DNA of 49,543 nt from assembly GCA_017883185.1 (NCBI GenBank), contig JADGOB010000012.1:1-49543 (forward strand), read 5' to 3'. The DNA comes from Acidobacteriota bacterium (lineage in GTDB: Bacteria; Acidobacteriota; Vicinamibacteria; Vicinamibacterales; Fen-181). A program made the position numbers and the translations under genes. Position 1 is the first letter of the stretch, and each line of letters opens with the position of its first letter. This document shows positions 14,542 to 25,200 of the stretch, piece after piece. Below the pieces are notes generated by a model. The model was given only the letters and a program-made list of their open reading frames with translations. It was not told the DNA's origin and made no database searches.

Positions 14542-17500
14542 ATGCTTGAACGGTTGATGGCACTGTCCCTCCGGAACCGGCTGGTCGTCGGCCTGGCGGT
14601 CCTGGCGATCGTGGGTCTGGGCGCCTACGCCGTCCGGACGATTCCGATTGACGCCTTCCCGGATGTCACGAACATCCAGGTCGAGGTGGTCAGCACGGCG
14701 GCGGGAATGTCGCCGCTGGAGATCGAGCAGTTCGTCACGTACCCGCTCGAGAACGCGATGCGCGGTCTCCCCGGGCTCGTGATGATGCGGTCGGTGACCA
14801 AGTATGGCATCTCCGTCGTGACGATCGTCTTTCGCGACGACGTGGACGTCTATTTCGCCCGCCAGCAGGTCCACGAGCGAGTGTCCGAGGTTGAGCGGAC
14901 ACTACCCGAAGGTGTGGAGACCGAGATGGGCCCCCTCGCGACGGCGATGGGCGAAATCTACCAGTACACCCTTGAGAGCGACAGACTGGACCCGGCTGCC
15001 AATGATGTCGCCGCGCTGACCAAGCTCCGAACCACCCAGGACTGGATGGTCACGCCGCTGCTCAAGGGCGTGGCTGGCGTCACCGAGATCAACTCGTTCG
15101 GCGGGTACATGCAGCAGTACCAGGTCCTGGTGGACCCGGACAAACTGCTGAAGTACGACCTATCGGTCGATGCGGTCGCCAATGCCGTCCGCAACAACAA
15201 CTCGAACGTCGGCGGTAACGTCGTCTCATTTGCGTCCGAGCAGCACATCATCCGCGGTGTGGGCTTGATCCGCACCGAGGACGACATTCGCAAGATCGTC
15301 CTCAAGGCCGAGCGCGGCACACCGGTCTCGATCCGCGACATCGGAGACGTCCGCATCGATCACGCTATCCGGCAGGGCGCCTCTCAGAAGAACGGCCAGC
15401 ACGAGGTGGTGGGCGGCATCGTGATGATGCTGCGCGGCGAGAATAGCCGCGAGGTAGTTAAGAACGTCGAGGCCAAGGTCCGCGAAATCAATGCGAACCA
15501 CATGCTGCCGGACGGCGTACGGATGGTTCCGTACTACAGGCGCTCAGAGATCGTCGGAAAAAGCATCTCGACCGTGCTCAAGGCGCTGGCCGAAGGGTCT
15601 GTTCTGGCGCTAGTGATTCTCTTCCTGCTCCTGCGCAGCGTCCGCGGGGCGCTCGCCGTGATCGTCGCGCTGCCCCTCTCGGCGCTGCTGACCTTCATCG
15701 TCATGCGATTCACGGGCCTGAACGCGAATCTCATGTCGCTTGGTGGCCTGGCGATCTCGATCGGCATGATCCTCGACGCCGCCATCATCCAGGTGGAAAA
15801 CGTCCAGCGCCACCTCGCCATGGACCCGGAGACAGACCGGAGGCTGACCACGGTGCTTCGAGCGGCCGTGGAAGTCCAGAAGCCGAGCATCTTCGGCCAG
15901 CTCATCATCGCCGTCACCTTCATCCCCATCGCCACGATGCAGGGGATGGAAGGCAAGATGTTCTCGCCGCTCGCGTACACCGTGGCCTTGGCGCTCTTGT
16001 CGTCGCTACTTCTCTCGGTGTTCGTGATTCCTTCGTTGTGTCTGGTGACGCTTAGGCCGGTTCACAAGGAAAGCCCCTTGCTGGCGTTGGCCAAACGGCG
16101 CTATCTGCCGCTCCTCGCGATCGCGCTTCGGCACCGTTGGGTCGTGGTATCGGTGGCGGGGGTCTCACTCGTGGCGGCCATCGCCGTCGTGCCGCGCCTC
16201 GGCACCGAGTTCGTCCCCGTGATGGACGAGGGGGCATTCGACATGGACGTCCAGTTGATTCCCGGCGTGTCCCTCGAGCACGCGATGAAGACGGCGGGGG
16301 AAGTGGAGCAGCGGCTGAAGCGTTTCCCGGAGCTGGAGACGGTTGTGTCGCGGACGGGCCAGACGGGCGTCGCCATCGAGGCCCGCGGCATCGACAAGAC
16401 GGGTTTTGTGGGCATGCTCAAACCCCGCGAGCAGTGGACGAGTGCCCACACTCGGGAGGAGCTGACGGAGAAGATGCGCGACTCGCTGGCGGACATCCCC
16501 GGGATGGTCTTCAGCTTCAGCCAGCCGATCCAGTGCCGAATCGACGAACTTGTCGCCGGGACCAAGGCCCAGATTATCCTCAAGCTCTTTGGTGATGATA
16601 CCGACGTGTTGAGGCGAAAGGCAGGCGAGATGGGCGCCATCCTCGGGAACATCCGTGGCGGCGCCGACCTGGTTGTGGAGCGCCTGGCTGGGCAGCCGTA
16701 CCTGACCGTGACCGTGGATCGGGACAAGGTCGCGCGTTACGGCACGAACACGGGCGACGTGCTCAGGGTCATCGAACTGGCCATCGGCGGCAAGCCGTTG
16801 TCACGCTTGTATCAGCAGAACCGGGCATTCGACATCGTATTGCGCTTCCCTGAAGAACGGCGGGAGTCGGTCGAGGCGCTCGGCAACCTACTGGTCGACG
16901 TTCCCGGCGGGTATCGCGTATCTCTTGGCCAGCTCGCGGATCTGAAGGCAGTCGAAGGGCCGACGCAGATTAGTCGCGAGAACGGCCAACGGAGAATCGG
17001 CCTCGAACTCAACGTCGTCGGACGTGACATCGGCAGCTTCGTGAAGGAAGCGCAGCAGCGCATCGCCCAGAACGTCGAGCTGCCGCCAGGCTACTACTTG
17101 AGCTGGGGTGGACAGTTCGAGAACCAGCAGCTGGCGATGCAGCGACTGACGATCATCACGCCAGTCGTGGTGGGCCTGGTCTTCTTACTGTTGTTGTTCA
17201 CCTTCGACTCCGTCTGGTTGGCGGGCCTCGTCCTCGTCAACCTTCCCTTCGCCATGGTCGGCGGCGTGTTCGCGCTGTTGCTCACCGGGCTGTACCTGTC
17301 GGTTCCCGCCTCGGTGGGTTTCCTCGTGCTCTTCGGCGTGGCGGTCTTGAACGGGGTCGTGCTGATCTCGTACATCTCGGACCTTCAGGACAACGGCGCC
17401 AGCGTCGCTGATGCGGTGCGGATCGGCTGCGAGGCGCGGCTTCGCCCCGTGCTGATGACTGCCAGCATCTCTATCCTCAGCTTGATTCCGATGGTCTTCG

Positions 17501-17643
17501 CCACGGGGCCGGGTTCCGAAGTGCAACGCCCGCTGGCCGTCGTCGTGATTGGCGGACTCTTGACGTCGACCGCGCTCACGCTGCTGGTGTTGCCGACGCT
17601 CTATCAGTGGTTCGCGCCGGAGCGGAAGGAGGTGGAACTCTAA
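14542..17643 (+). CDS. Heavy-metal RND efflux pump, CzcA-like
   Basis: 1033 residues, the usual length of HME-RND transporters. N-terminal ALSLRNRLVVGLAVLAIVGLGAYA helix followed by the DAFPDVTNIQVEV signature. Transmembrane helix 4 carries the proton-relay Asp in GLAISIGMILDAAIIQVENV. The periplasmic loop begins GTEFVPVMDEGAFDMDVQLI. The C-terminal helix set includes SVGFLVLFGVAVLNGVVLIS. The family exports divalent or monovalent heavy metals by proton antiport. The helix-4 motif differs from the classical CzcA (DFGxxVDG) and the CusA (MVDAA) forms, so I leave specificity open. The stop TAA shares its last base with the start codon of the PII-like gene. Confidence 0.93.
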   Translation: MLERLMALSLRNRLVVGLAVLAIVGLGAYAVRTIPIDAFPDVTNIQVEVVSTAAGMSPLEIEQFVTYPLENAMRGLPGLVMMRSVTKYGISVVTIVFRDDVDVYFARQQVHERVSEVERTLPEGVETEMGPLATAMGEIYQYTLESDRLDPAANDVAALTKLRTTQDWMVTPLLKGVAGVTEINSFGGYMQQYQVLVDPDKLLKYDLSVDAVANAVRNNNSNVGGNVVSFASEQHIIRGVGLIRTEDDIRKIVLKAERGTPVSIRDIGDVRIDHAIRQGASQKNGQHEVVGGIVMMLRGENSREVVKNVEAKVREINANHMLPDGVRMVPYYRRSEIVGKSISTVLKALAEGSVLALVILFLLLRSVRGALAVIVALPLSALLTFIVMRFTGLNANLMSLGGLAISIGMILDAAIIQVENVQRHLAMDPETDRRLTTVLRAAVEVQKPSIFGQLIIAVTFIPIATMQGMEGKMFSPLAYTVALALLSSLLLSVFVIPSLCLVTLRPVHKESPLLALAKRRYLPLLAIALRHRWVVVSVAGVSLVAAIAVVPRLGTEFVPVMDEGAFDMDVQLIPGVSLEHAMKTAGEVEQRLKRFPELETVVSRTGQTGVAIEARGIDKTGFVGMLKPREQWTSAHTREELTEKMRDSLADIPGMVFSFSQPIQCRIDELVAGTKAQIILKLFGDDTDVLRRKAGEMGAILGNIRGGADLVVERLAGQPYLTVTVDRDKVARYGTNTGDVLRVIELAIGGKPLSRLYQQNRAFDIVLRFPEERRESVEALGNLLVDVPGGYRVSLGQLADLKAVEGPTQISRENGQRRIGLELNVVGRDIGSFVKEAQQRIAQNVELPPGYYLSWGGQFENQQLAMQRLTIITPVVVGLVFLLLLFTFDSVWLAGLVLVNLPFAMVGGVFALLLTGLYLSVPASVGFLVLFGVAVLNGVVLISYISDLQDNGASVADAVRIGCEARLRPVLMTASISILSLIPMVFATGPGSEVQRPLAVVVIGGLLTSTALTLLVLPTLYQWFAPERKEVEL

Positions 17644-17969
17644 TGCAGGAGATCAAGGCGATCATCAGGACGGACCGTCTTCAGGATGTGATTCAGGCCC
17701 TTCACGCGCTGGTGCACATGCCGGGGGTCACCGTGTCCACGGTACGCGGTTTCGGCAGGCGGGCGTCCGGGACCGGGCCCGATGTGTACGATGAAACGGA
17801 CTTCACAAAACTGGAGACGGTCGTCGACGACGAGTCGGTTCCGACCGTGATTGACGCGATCGCGCGGCACGCGCGGACGGGAGGTCCCGGCGACGGCAAG
17901 ATCTTCGTCATGCCCGTGCTTCAAGCCATCAGGATTCGGGACTATCCGACGGGGCGTGACGACCGGTAG
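17643..17969 (+). CDS. PII-like protein of metal-efflux type (PII-NG group)
   Basis: 108 residues with the PII fold: IKAIIRTDRLQDVIQAL at the start, T-loop beginning VRGFGRRASGTGPDVYDE, and the B-loop ARTGGPGDGKIFVMPV. The conserved T-loop Tyr region and nucleotide-binding Gly/Lys residues are recognisable, but the T-loop sequence differs from GlnB/GlnK. Translation is coupled to the pump gene by the TAATG overlap. A separate PII group whose genes accompany heavy-metal RND pumps has been described (PII-NG, Sant'Anna and colleagues); this belongs there by sequence style and position. A likely role is sensing metal, bicarbonate or nucleotide state to control the pump, but that is not established. 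Confidence 0.85.
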   Translation: MQEIKAIIRTDRLQDVIQALHALVHMPGVTVSTVRGFGRRASGTGPDVYDETDFTKLETVVDDESVPTVIDAIARHARTGGPGDGKIFVMPVLQAIRIRDYPTGRDDR

Positions 17970-18000
17970 CGTGCGAGCATTTTTGAACGGAGAATGACAC

Positions 18001-20196
18001 GTGTCCTCTAACGCTGCCGGCGTCGGTAGCCGTCCAGACCGGCGAATCCTCCAGTTCCGGATTCACGGGATGGACTGTGCTGACGAAGTGGCCGTCCTTC
18101 GCAGGCAGCTTGGTCCTCTGGTCGAGGGTGAGGACAACCTCGCGTTTGACGTTCTGAAAGGCCGGATGTCCGTCGCGGTGGTGGCCGGCGCAACGCCGGC
18201 GATGATCGTCGAGGCGGTCGCGAAGACCGGCATGCGCGCGGAGCCGTGGATTGCAGCTGACGAAGGGGAACGTCCCCGACGACGCGGTACTATCCGCACC
18301 GTGCTCACGGTGGCCAGCGGGCTTCTGACCGCCGCCGGATTCGGATTCCATGCGGCGCTGGCCGGCAGCCTCAGCGCCGCGGTGGGCTCCGAGGGCGTGG
18401 GCCTGACGCACGGAGTGCCAGTGCCGGCTCGAATCATCTACGCCCTGGCGGTCCTCGCGGGTGTTTGGTTCATTCTGCCACGCGCCTGGTTGGCGCTCCG
18501 GGCGTTGCGGCCCGACATGAACCTGCTGATGACACTTGCCGCGTGCGGCGCGATGGTCATCGGAGAGTGGTTCGAAGCCGCGACGGTGTCGTTCCTGTTT
18601 GCCGTCGCGTTGGCCCTCGAACGATGGAGCGTCGGCCGGGCACGGCACGCAGTCGAGGCGTTGTTGGAACTCGCCCCGGACACCGTCCGCCTCGTTGTGC
18701 CCGACGGTCACAGGGAGGTGCCGGCGACGGAGGCGATGGTGGGGGCACGGTTCGCCGTCCGGCCCGGGGAACGAATCCCGCTCGACGGACGTGTGGTCGC
18801 TGGCACCAGCAGTGTCAACCAGGCGCCCATTACCGGTGAGAGTGTGCCGGTCCTCAAGGAACCGGGTCTCGAGGTCTTCGCCGGTACCATCAATGGCGAG
18901 GGCGCCCTCGAGGTGGAATCGACCAAGACCGCCGGGGACTCCACGCTGTCCCACATCATCCGCCTGATCGACTCTGCCCAGAGCCGCCGCGCCCCCGCGG
19001 AACAATGGGTTGAGCGGTTTGCGCGGGTCTACACGCCAGTCGTGCTCGCGACCGCGACCGCCGTCGCGCTTCTCGGGCCGCTCGTTACCGGCGAATGGAG
19101 CCGATGGTTCTACAGCGCGCTGGTGCTGCTCGTCATCGGATGCCCGTGCGCACTGGTGATCTCCACGCCGGTCAGCGTGGTCGCGTCGCTTGCCGCTGCC
19201 GCCCGCAACGGCGTGCTGATCAAGGGCGGGGCCTTCGTGGAGGCTCCCGCCACCATTCGGGCCATCGCGCTCGACAAGACCGGCACACTGACAGGGGGGC
19301 GACCGGCCGTCGTCGCCGTCCTGCCACACAGCGGTCATTCCGAACAGGAACTGCTCGCCATCGCCGCGGGACTCGAGACGCACAGCGACCATCCCCTGGC
19401 CCACGCCGTGCTGGTTCACGCGGAGCGCACGGCCGTCGCGCCAGCCCGGGTGACGGACTTCACCATCCTACCGGGCAAGGGCGCCACCGGGCAGATCGAC
19501 GGGGTGCCGTATTGGCTGGGATCCCACCGCTATCTCGAGGAGCGGCGCCAGGAATCCCCGGCCGTGCACGCCGAACTCGAGCAGTTGGCGAGCACCGGGC
19601 GTAGCGTGGTCGTCGTGGGCAATGCCGATCATGTGTGCGGCATGATCGCCCTCGCGGACGCCGTTCGTCCGGCGACACGTGATGCGATCGCTCGGCTGAG
19701 AGCGCTTGGCGTCCGGCACATAGTAATGCTGACCGGCGACAACCGACCGACGGCAGAGGCGGTGGCGCGGGACGCCGGCATCACCGAGGTGATGGCCGAG
19801 CTGTTGCCCGCGGACAAGGTCAAGGCCGTGGAAAGCCTGTCGGACAAGTATGGCGCGGTCGCCATGATCGGGGACGGCGTCAACGACGCGCCCGCGATGG
19901 CTCGTGCGACGCTCGGCATCGCGATGGGCGCCGCCGGAAGTGACGCCGCCATCGAGACGGCGGATGTCGCGCTCATGTCGGACGACCTTGCGAAGGTGCC
20001 GTGGCTGATCCAGCATTCGCGCCGCACCCTGGCGATTATCCGTCAGAACATCGCGGTCTCGCTTGGAGTGAAAGCCGTCTTCGTCGTGCTGACCCTGTTC
20101 GGGGCCGCCTCGCTGTGGGCCGCCATCGCGTCCGATATGGGGGTGTCGTTGCTCGTGATTGCCAATGCCCTTCGCCTCCTAAAGATCCGGTCATAA
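18001..20196 (+). CDS. P1B-2-type Zn/Cd/Pb-exporting ATPase (ZntA/CadA-like)
   Basis: 731 residues starting at GTG 18001. One N-terminal HMA-like domain has a single-Cys motif GMDCADE (Cys26) instead of CxxC. Catalytic features are intact: PITGES dephosphorylation loop, CPC metal site (381-383), DKTGT phosphorylation site (Asp near 425), HP-locus SDHPLAHA, MLTGDN and GDGVNDAPA. Group 2 determinants are visible in the last helices: a Lys in GVKAVF and the Asp in DMGVSLLVIANALRL, matching the Zn/Cd/Pb class. It moves the metal from cytoplasm to periplasm, where the RND pump can take it out of the cell. It follows the PII-like gene by 31 bases. Confidence 0.93.
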   Translation: MSSNAAGVGSRPDRRILQFRIHGMDCADEVAVLRRQLGPLVEGEDNLAFDVLKGRMSVAVVAGATPAMIVEAVAKTGMRAEPWIAADEGERPRRRGTIRTVLTVASGLLTAAGFGFHAALAGSLSAAVGSEGVGLTHGVPVPARIIYALAVLAGVWFILPRAWLALRALRPDMNLLMTLAACGAMVIGEWFEAATVSFLFAVALALERWSVGRARHAVEALLELAPDTVRLVVPDGHREVPATEAMVGARFAVRPGERIPLDGRVVAGTSSVNQAPITGESVPVLKEPGLEVFAGTINGEGALEVESTKTAGDSTLSHIIRLIDSAQSRRAPAEQWVERFARVYTPVVLATATAVALLGPLVTGEWSRWFYSALVLLVIGCPCALVISTPVSVVASLAAAARNGVLIKGGAFVEAPATIRAIALDKTGTLTGGRPAVVAVLPHSGHSEQELLAIAAGLETHSDHPLAHAVLVHAERTAVAPARVTDFTILPGKGATGQIDGVPYWLGSHRYLEERRQESPAVHAELEQLASTGRSVVVVGNADHVCGMIALADAVRPATRDAIARLRALGVRHIVMLTGDNRPTAEAVARDAGITEVMAELLPADKVKAVESLSDKYGAVAMIGDGVNDAPAMARATLGIAMGAAGSDAAIETADVALMSDDLAKVPWLIQHSRRTLAIIRQNIAVSLGVKAVFVVLTLFGAASLWAAIASDMGVSLLVIANALRLLKIRS

Positions 20197-20366
20197 ATGA
20201 GAGGACAGCCGGCGACCGCCTGACGGAATCGGAAGGGTCCGCGGCAGAGGGACTTCGCGCACCGAGGTGGGATTGGCCGCTGGTCGCGATCATCGTGATC
20301 GGGCTCGCGCTCCTCGTGTTCTTCTTCGCGGATTTCTGGATGCGACGCCCGTTCCCGCACGGCTGA
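20193..20366 (+). CDS. Small single-helix membrane protein, start uncertain
   Basis: An open frame ending at the TGA at 20364-20366 encodes a polar stretch (ERTAGDRLTESEGSAAEGL) followed by one transmembrane helix (WPLVAIIVIGLALLVFFFADFW) and RRPFPHG. It is clearly protein-like and follows the P1B-ATPase directly. There is no ATG, GTG or TTG between the ATPase stop and the helix in this frame: the first codons are ATA (20193) and later CTG. The nearest canonical in-frame start is GTG 20115, inside the ATPase gene and without a ribosome site. Either a non-canonical start is used or a base is wrong near 20197, where an ATG in another frame begins. Confidence 0.5.
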   Translation: MNERTAGDRLTESEGSAAEGLRAPRWDWPLVAIIVIGLALLVFFFADFWMRRPFPHG

Positions 20367-20456
20367 GCTGTCGCCAGGAGATCGTGTGAGACGACGACCC
20401 CGTAGAGGTCGGAGGCGTCAGTCGCGGTGACCAAGGGTTCGCTGCCTCATTGGCCG

Positions 20457-20630
20457 TCAGGCGTGTGATCGATATTGAATAGTCAACTTCGCCGCGGTCG
20501 CAATTCGTAGTTCCACTGCCGAATCGACGCGGCCGCGAACGCCGGGTCCAGGCGCCGCCGGCCCGCCGCAGGTCGGACAGAAGCGGGCGTCGCCGGGAAG
20601 CGGCGCGGCACACGTCGGGCAGTTGGACAT
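20457..20630 (-). CDS. Small double-CxxC zinc-ribbon protein
   Basis: 57 residues from ATG 20630: MSNCPTCAAPLPGDARFCPTC places two CPTC knuckles 14 residues apart, the zinc-ribbon pattern found at the N-terminus of many bacterial proteins. The rest (RVDSAVELRIATAAKLTIQY) is short and unremarkable. It is convergent with the metal operon and downstream of glyA. It may be a free-standing zinc ribbon or the front end of a longer broken gene; no continuation was found in other frames. Confidence 0.5.
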   Translation of the reverse strand: MSNCPTCAAPLPGDARFCPTCGGPAAPGPGVRGRVDSAVELRIATAAKLTIQYRSHA

Positions 20631-20842
20631 GGCACCATGGTAGATTGGGAGACCGCGCGTCACCGCATGGCCGTGCGGGAGACGCCGGCATCCACCGGGT
20701 GGATGTCGTCTTGTCCCGTGGACCCGCCCGTCGGGAAACGGAGAGCCTGGCCCACTCCCGGTCGCCAGCCGTCACCCGCAGCGTGACGACGTGGCGGGAC
20801 GCCTATGCAGACGGAATCGGTCACCGTCGCCGTCGCGTCGTT

Positions 20843-22093
20843 CTACAGTGCAATCCCCGGGCACGGGAAGCCCGCGCAGAGGTCGCGGACTTCGGCGGCA
20901 ATCGTATCGAGCTCGGCTTCGTTGGCCGCGTTCTCGGCGACGCGGCTGAACCAGGAGGCGATCTTCGCCATCTCCGGTTCCCTCATGCCGCGCGAGGTGC
21001 ACGCGGGCGTCCCGAGCCGGAGGCCGCTCGGGTCGAACGGCTTGCGCGGGTCGCCGGGCACAGTGTTGTAGTTGCACTCGAGGCCTGCGCGGTCGAGCGC
21101 CTTCGCGTACGCCTTGCCGGTCATCCCGCGCGGCGTCACGTCCATCAGGATCAGGTGAGTATCGGTGCCGCCCGACACCAGCTTGAACCCGTATCCCGCG
21201 AGGCCTTCCGCGAGCACGCGCGCGTTCTTGACGATCTGGTGGGCGTAGGCCTTGAACGTGTCGGTGGCCGCCTCGCGCAGCGCGACGGCAATGCCGGCGG
21301 TCGTGTGGTTGTGCGGGCCGCCCTGGAGGCCCGGGAACACCGCCTTGTCGATCGCCTTCGCCATCTCCTCCTTGCACAGCAGCATCGCCCCGCGCGGCCC
21401 GCGCAGCGTCTTGTGCGTGGTCGTGGACACGACGTGCGCGTGCGGGATGGGCGTCGGGTGCGCGCCGCCCGCCACCAGGCCGGCGATGTGCGCCATGTCC
21501 ACCAGCAGGTGAGCCCCCACTTCGTCGGCAATCGCGCGCATCGCCGGGAAGTCGATGACACGCGGGTAGGCGGTCGCCCCGGCGATGATCAGCTTCGGCC
21601 GCTCCTTGACGGCCAACTCGCGGACCTGGCCGTAGTCGATCAACCCGGTGTCGATCTGGACGCCGTACTGGACGCTCCGGAAGAACGTGCCGGTAATCGA
21701 CACGTTCCAGCCATGGGTCAGGTGGCCGCCGTGCGGCAGCGACATTCCCATGACGGTGTCGCCCGGCTTCAGCAGCGCGAAGTACACCGCGAGGTTAGCC
21801 GGCGAGCCTGAGTACGGCTGCACGTTCGCGTGGTCGGCCCCGAAGAGCGACTTTGCCCGCTGGATGGCGAGCTGCTCGAGCGGGTCCACGCACTGCTGCC
21901 CCTCGTAGTACCGCTTGCCGGCGTACCCTTCGGAGTACTTGTTGGTGAACACGCTGCCGGTCGCCTCGAGCACGGCGCGCGACACGTAGTTCTCGGACGG
22001 AATGAGGCGGATCTTCTCGAACTCCCGGCGTTCCTCGGCGGCCACGAGGGCCGCCACGTCGGGGTCAACCTGGGCGAGATGCGCGTCGATCAT
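20843..22093 (-). CDS. glyA: Serine hydroxymethyltransferase
   Basis: 416 residues, normal length. Interconverts serine and glycine using tetrahydrofolate and PLP in the cytosol. Motifs: IPSENYVSRAVLEATGSVFTNKYSEGY, YYEGQQCVDPLEQLAI, LVDMAHIAGLVAGG, and the PLP lysine in VVSTTTHKTLRGPRG (Lys228). The C-terminal domain has RLGTPACTSRGM. The start ATG at 22093 follows GAAGGAAC. The 124 bases upstream separate it from the oxidoreductase operon on the same strand and show only a short CGACATGTCG palindrome at 22153-22162. The gene may be transcribed from its own promoter or by read-through. Confidence 0.97.
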   Translation of the reverse strand: MIDAHLAQVDPDVAALVAAEERREFEKIRLIPSENYVSRAVLEATGSVFTNKYSEGYAGKRYYEGQQCVDPLEQLAIQRAKSLFGADHANVQPYSGSPANLAVYFALLKPGDTVMGMSLPHGGHLTHGWNVSITGTFFRSVQYGVQIDTGLIDYGQVRELAVKERPKLIIAGATAYPRVIDFPAMRAIADEVGAHLLVDMAHIAGLVAGGAHPTPIPHAHVVSTTTHKTLRGPRGAMLLCKEEMAKAIDKAVFPGLQGGPHNHTTAGIAVALREAATDTFKAYAHQIVKNARVLAEGLAGYGFKLVSGGTDTHLILMDVTPRGMTGKAYAKALDRAGLECNYNTVPGDPRKPFDPSGLRLGTPACTSRGMREPEMAKIASWFSRVAENAANEAELDTIAAEVRDLCAGFPCPGIAL

Positions 22094-22217
22094 GAGTTCC
22101 TTCTCAAAATGAAAACTGCCGAGCGGGCAACGGACGAGTCAGGGTCCGGCGCCGACATGTCGCCGACGAGGCACCCTCAATCATCGACCGCCGGTCGGCA
22201 GCAGGTCAATAGCCGCC

Positions 22218-25200
22218 CTACCGCGCCGCGAACAGGCCCGTGAACCACCTCTCGAATCGGACATCGAGACAGTCGAGAGACGCGGTAGAGACCGGCCCTA
22301 CCGCGGGACCCGTCGCCGCCCCGTTGACGGGGAGAGCGGCCATCGGCGACCGGGCCGCATCCCAGATCGCGTCCGGGCCCTGGCTCCCCACCTCGACGTA
22401 CCGGTAGATGGGCGCCACGCGGCGGATCTCCTCGAACACCTCGGACGGCGCCAGGTAATTCATCTTGAAGCGCAGTCCCATCCTGGCCGCCAGCTCGGTG
22501 ATGATGCGCCAGGTCTCGATGCCCGACCGCGCCGGGATCGCCTTCCGGAGCAGCTGCACGCGCCGCTCGGAGTTGGTCATCGTCCCCGAGGTCTCTGGCG
22601 TGCTGCTCATCGGGAACACCACGTGCGCGGCCCTGGCCGTCCTGGTCGCGAACAGGTCGGCCACCACCAGGAACTCCGCGGCTTCGAGGCCCGCTCGAAT
22701 CTCCGCGGGCAGGTCCTCGGCGCCCAGCGGATCCTCGCCGAGCACCACCGCCACCTTGATCGCCTTCTCGGCCAGCAGGCGAGCCACGTCCACATCGCCG
22801 GTGTCGAGGTCCCTCAGCGACACGCTCCAGTCCTTCTCGAGGTCCTCGATGGTGCCCGCGTCGGTCACCGCGCGATAGCCCGGGTACCACGCCGGGTGCG
22901 CGCCCATGTCGAGCAACCCCTGGGCATTGGACTTCTCGTGCAGCGGCAGCACGCCGCACCCGAGGGCGGTGCCGGCCGCCGCGAGCCACGAGACGTCGCC
23001 CGCGCGCCGGACGCCGCGGTAATCGCGGTTGAAGATCAGCACCTTACGCTGGCTGCCCGCCAGGATTTCTGCGGCCTCCGTGATGGCCGCGGGATCGACC
23101 CCCGTCTTCTCGCCGATCTGCGCCGGCGACAGGCCGGCGATGGCCCCGACCAGTTCCGCTGCCGGAGGCTGGCCGGCCAGGCGCGACGCCTCGGCGACGA
23201 TGGCCTGCACGACCAGCGTCTCGGAGTCCGGCGCGCACTCGAGGAACAGTTCCGCGACCCGCGCGCTCCGGTTCTCTTTTGGCCCGATGTACACGAGTTT
23301 CGCGCCGTCCCTGATGGCCCGCTTGGCCACCAGGTCCACGACGAAGTGCTCCTCGTCGAGCCCCGAGTTCACCACCAGGATCGCCTGCGCCCGGGCGAGT
23401 TCCGGGTAGGTCGTCGTCGCCAGCACGTCGGGAGCGAAGAACTCCCGGTTCACCAGGTGGCTGAACGAAGTCACGTTGTGCGTGCGGAGCGCCACCCGCG
23501 CGAACTTCTGCGCAAGGTAGATCTCTTCGTTGGTGAGCCTGGGCGAGACGAACACGGCGATTTCCCGCGGAGAGTACTTGCGGGACAGTTCCTTCAGCCG
23601 CAGCGCCGCGTGGTCCAGCGCCTCTTCCAGGGGCACCTCGATCGCCGCCTGCCCGTTGTGCACGCGCGCGGTCAGCAGCCGGTCGTGCGCGTGGACGAAG
23701 TTGAACCCGAACCGTCCCTTCCGGCAGTGATTGCCGAAGGTCACGTCGTTCCGTTCGTGGCGCGACACCTTCACGAGCGTGTCGCCGAAGGTGTCGTAGT
23801 TGATCCGGCAACCGACGCCGCAGTAGTGGCAGACGCTCTCGGTCGACTCGGTTTTCCAGGGCCCCGGCTTGGCCAGCGGGAGGCGCTGCGCGATCGCGCC
23901 GGTCGGGCACGTGCCGATGCACAGGCCGCACGCCACGCACTCGGTGTCCAGCAGCGACCCGCCGAGCGCCGGCGCGACCACGGTGCTGAACCCACGGTTG
24001 ATGAAGCCGTACGCCGAGACGCCGACGACGTCGTTGCAGATCCGGACGCAGCGGCCGCACAGGATGCACTTGTTGGCGTCGAGCTCGATCAGCGGGTGCG
24101 AGATGTCGCGCTCGTGCTGCCGCGCCTCGCCCATGAAGTGCTTCACGTCCACGCCGTACTCGGTCGCGTACTTCCGGAGGTCGCAGTCGAACAGCGCGAC
24201 GCAGCCGCACTCGAGACACCGGGTGGCCTCTTCGCTCAGGTCGGCGGCCGAGTAGCCCAACTCGACCTCGACGAAGCTGTTCACCCGCTGATCGATCGGG
24301 ATCAACGGGATGTGCCGCTTCGCCTTCTTCTCCTGCGACCGCAGGTCGTGGATCCCGACCTTCGAGAACACGTCCTTCCGGCTGAGGAACTCCTCGGGCT
24401 CCGGCCGCACCGTCCCCTCGCGGATGTAAGTGTCGATCGCGTACGCCGCCTTGCGCCCGGCCGCGATCGCCTCGATCGCGGTGGCCGCCCCGGTCACCAC
24501 ATCGCCGCCCGAGAACACGCCGTCCACCGTGGTCTCGAACGTCTTCTCGTTCACCTGCACGGTCTGCCAGCGGGTCAGACCGAGCGACTCGCCCTGCGGC
24601 AGGAAGTTCGGGATCTTCCCGCCCACCAGGTCGGCGACCGTCGTGCTCTGCCCGATCGCCGAGATGATGAAGTCACACGGCTCGACGTATTCGGAGCCGC
24701 GAATGGGCTTCGGGCTCCGCCGCCCGGAGGCGTCGGGCTCGCCCAGTTCCATGCGCTGGCACTCGATCCCCTTGAGCGCCCCGTTCTCGTCGGTGACGAC
24801 CCTGGTCGGCGCGATCAGGAACTGCATCGTCACGCCTTCCTCGATCGCGTCCCTGATCTCGGAGTCGTTGGCGGGCATCTCCACGCGCGTCCGGCGATAC
24901 AGGAGCTTCACCTCGCCCACGCCCAGGCGGATCGCCGTCCGGGCGCAGTCGATCGCCGTGTTGCCGCCCCCGACGACGGCCACCGTGCCGTGGATGTCGA
25001 TCTTCTTGCGCAGGCCGAAGTCCTTGAGGAACTCGATGCCCGAGAGCACGCCGGCCGCGTTCTCGTTCTGGACGCGCATCAACGAGCTGCGCCACGCGCC
25101 GATCCCCAGGAACACCGCGTCGAACTGCTCCCGCAGGCTGGCCAGCGTGAAGTCTTTCCCAAGGAACGTGTTCGTCTTCAGGCGCGGCCCGAGGCCCAGG

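Noticed and set aside
20631-20842. RNA gene or small protein between zinc ribbon and glyA
   Set aside because: No cloverleaf, glycine-riboswitch-like core or convincing frame was seen.
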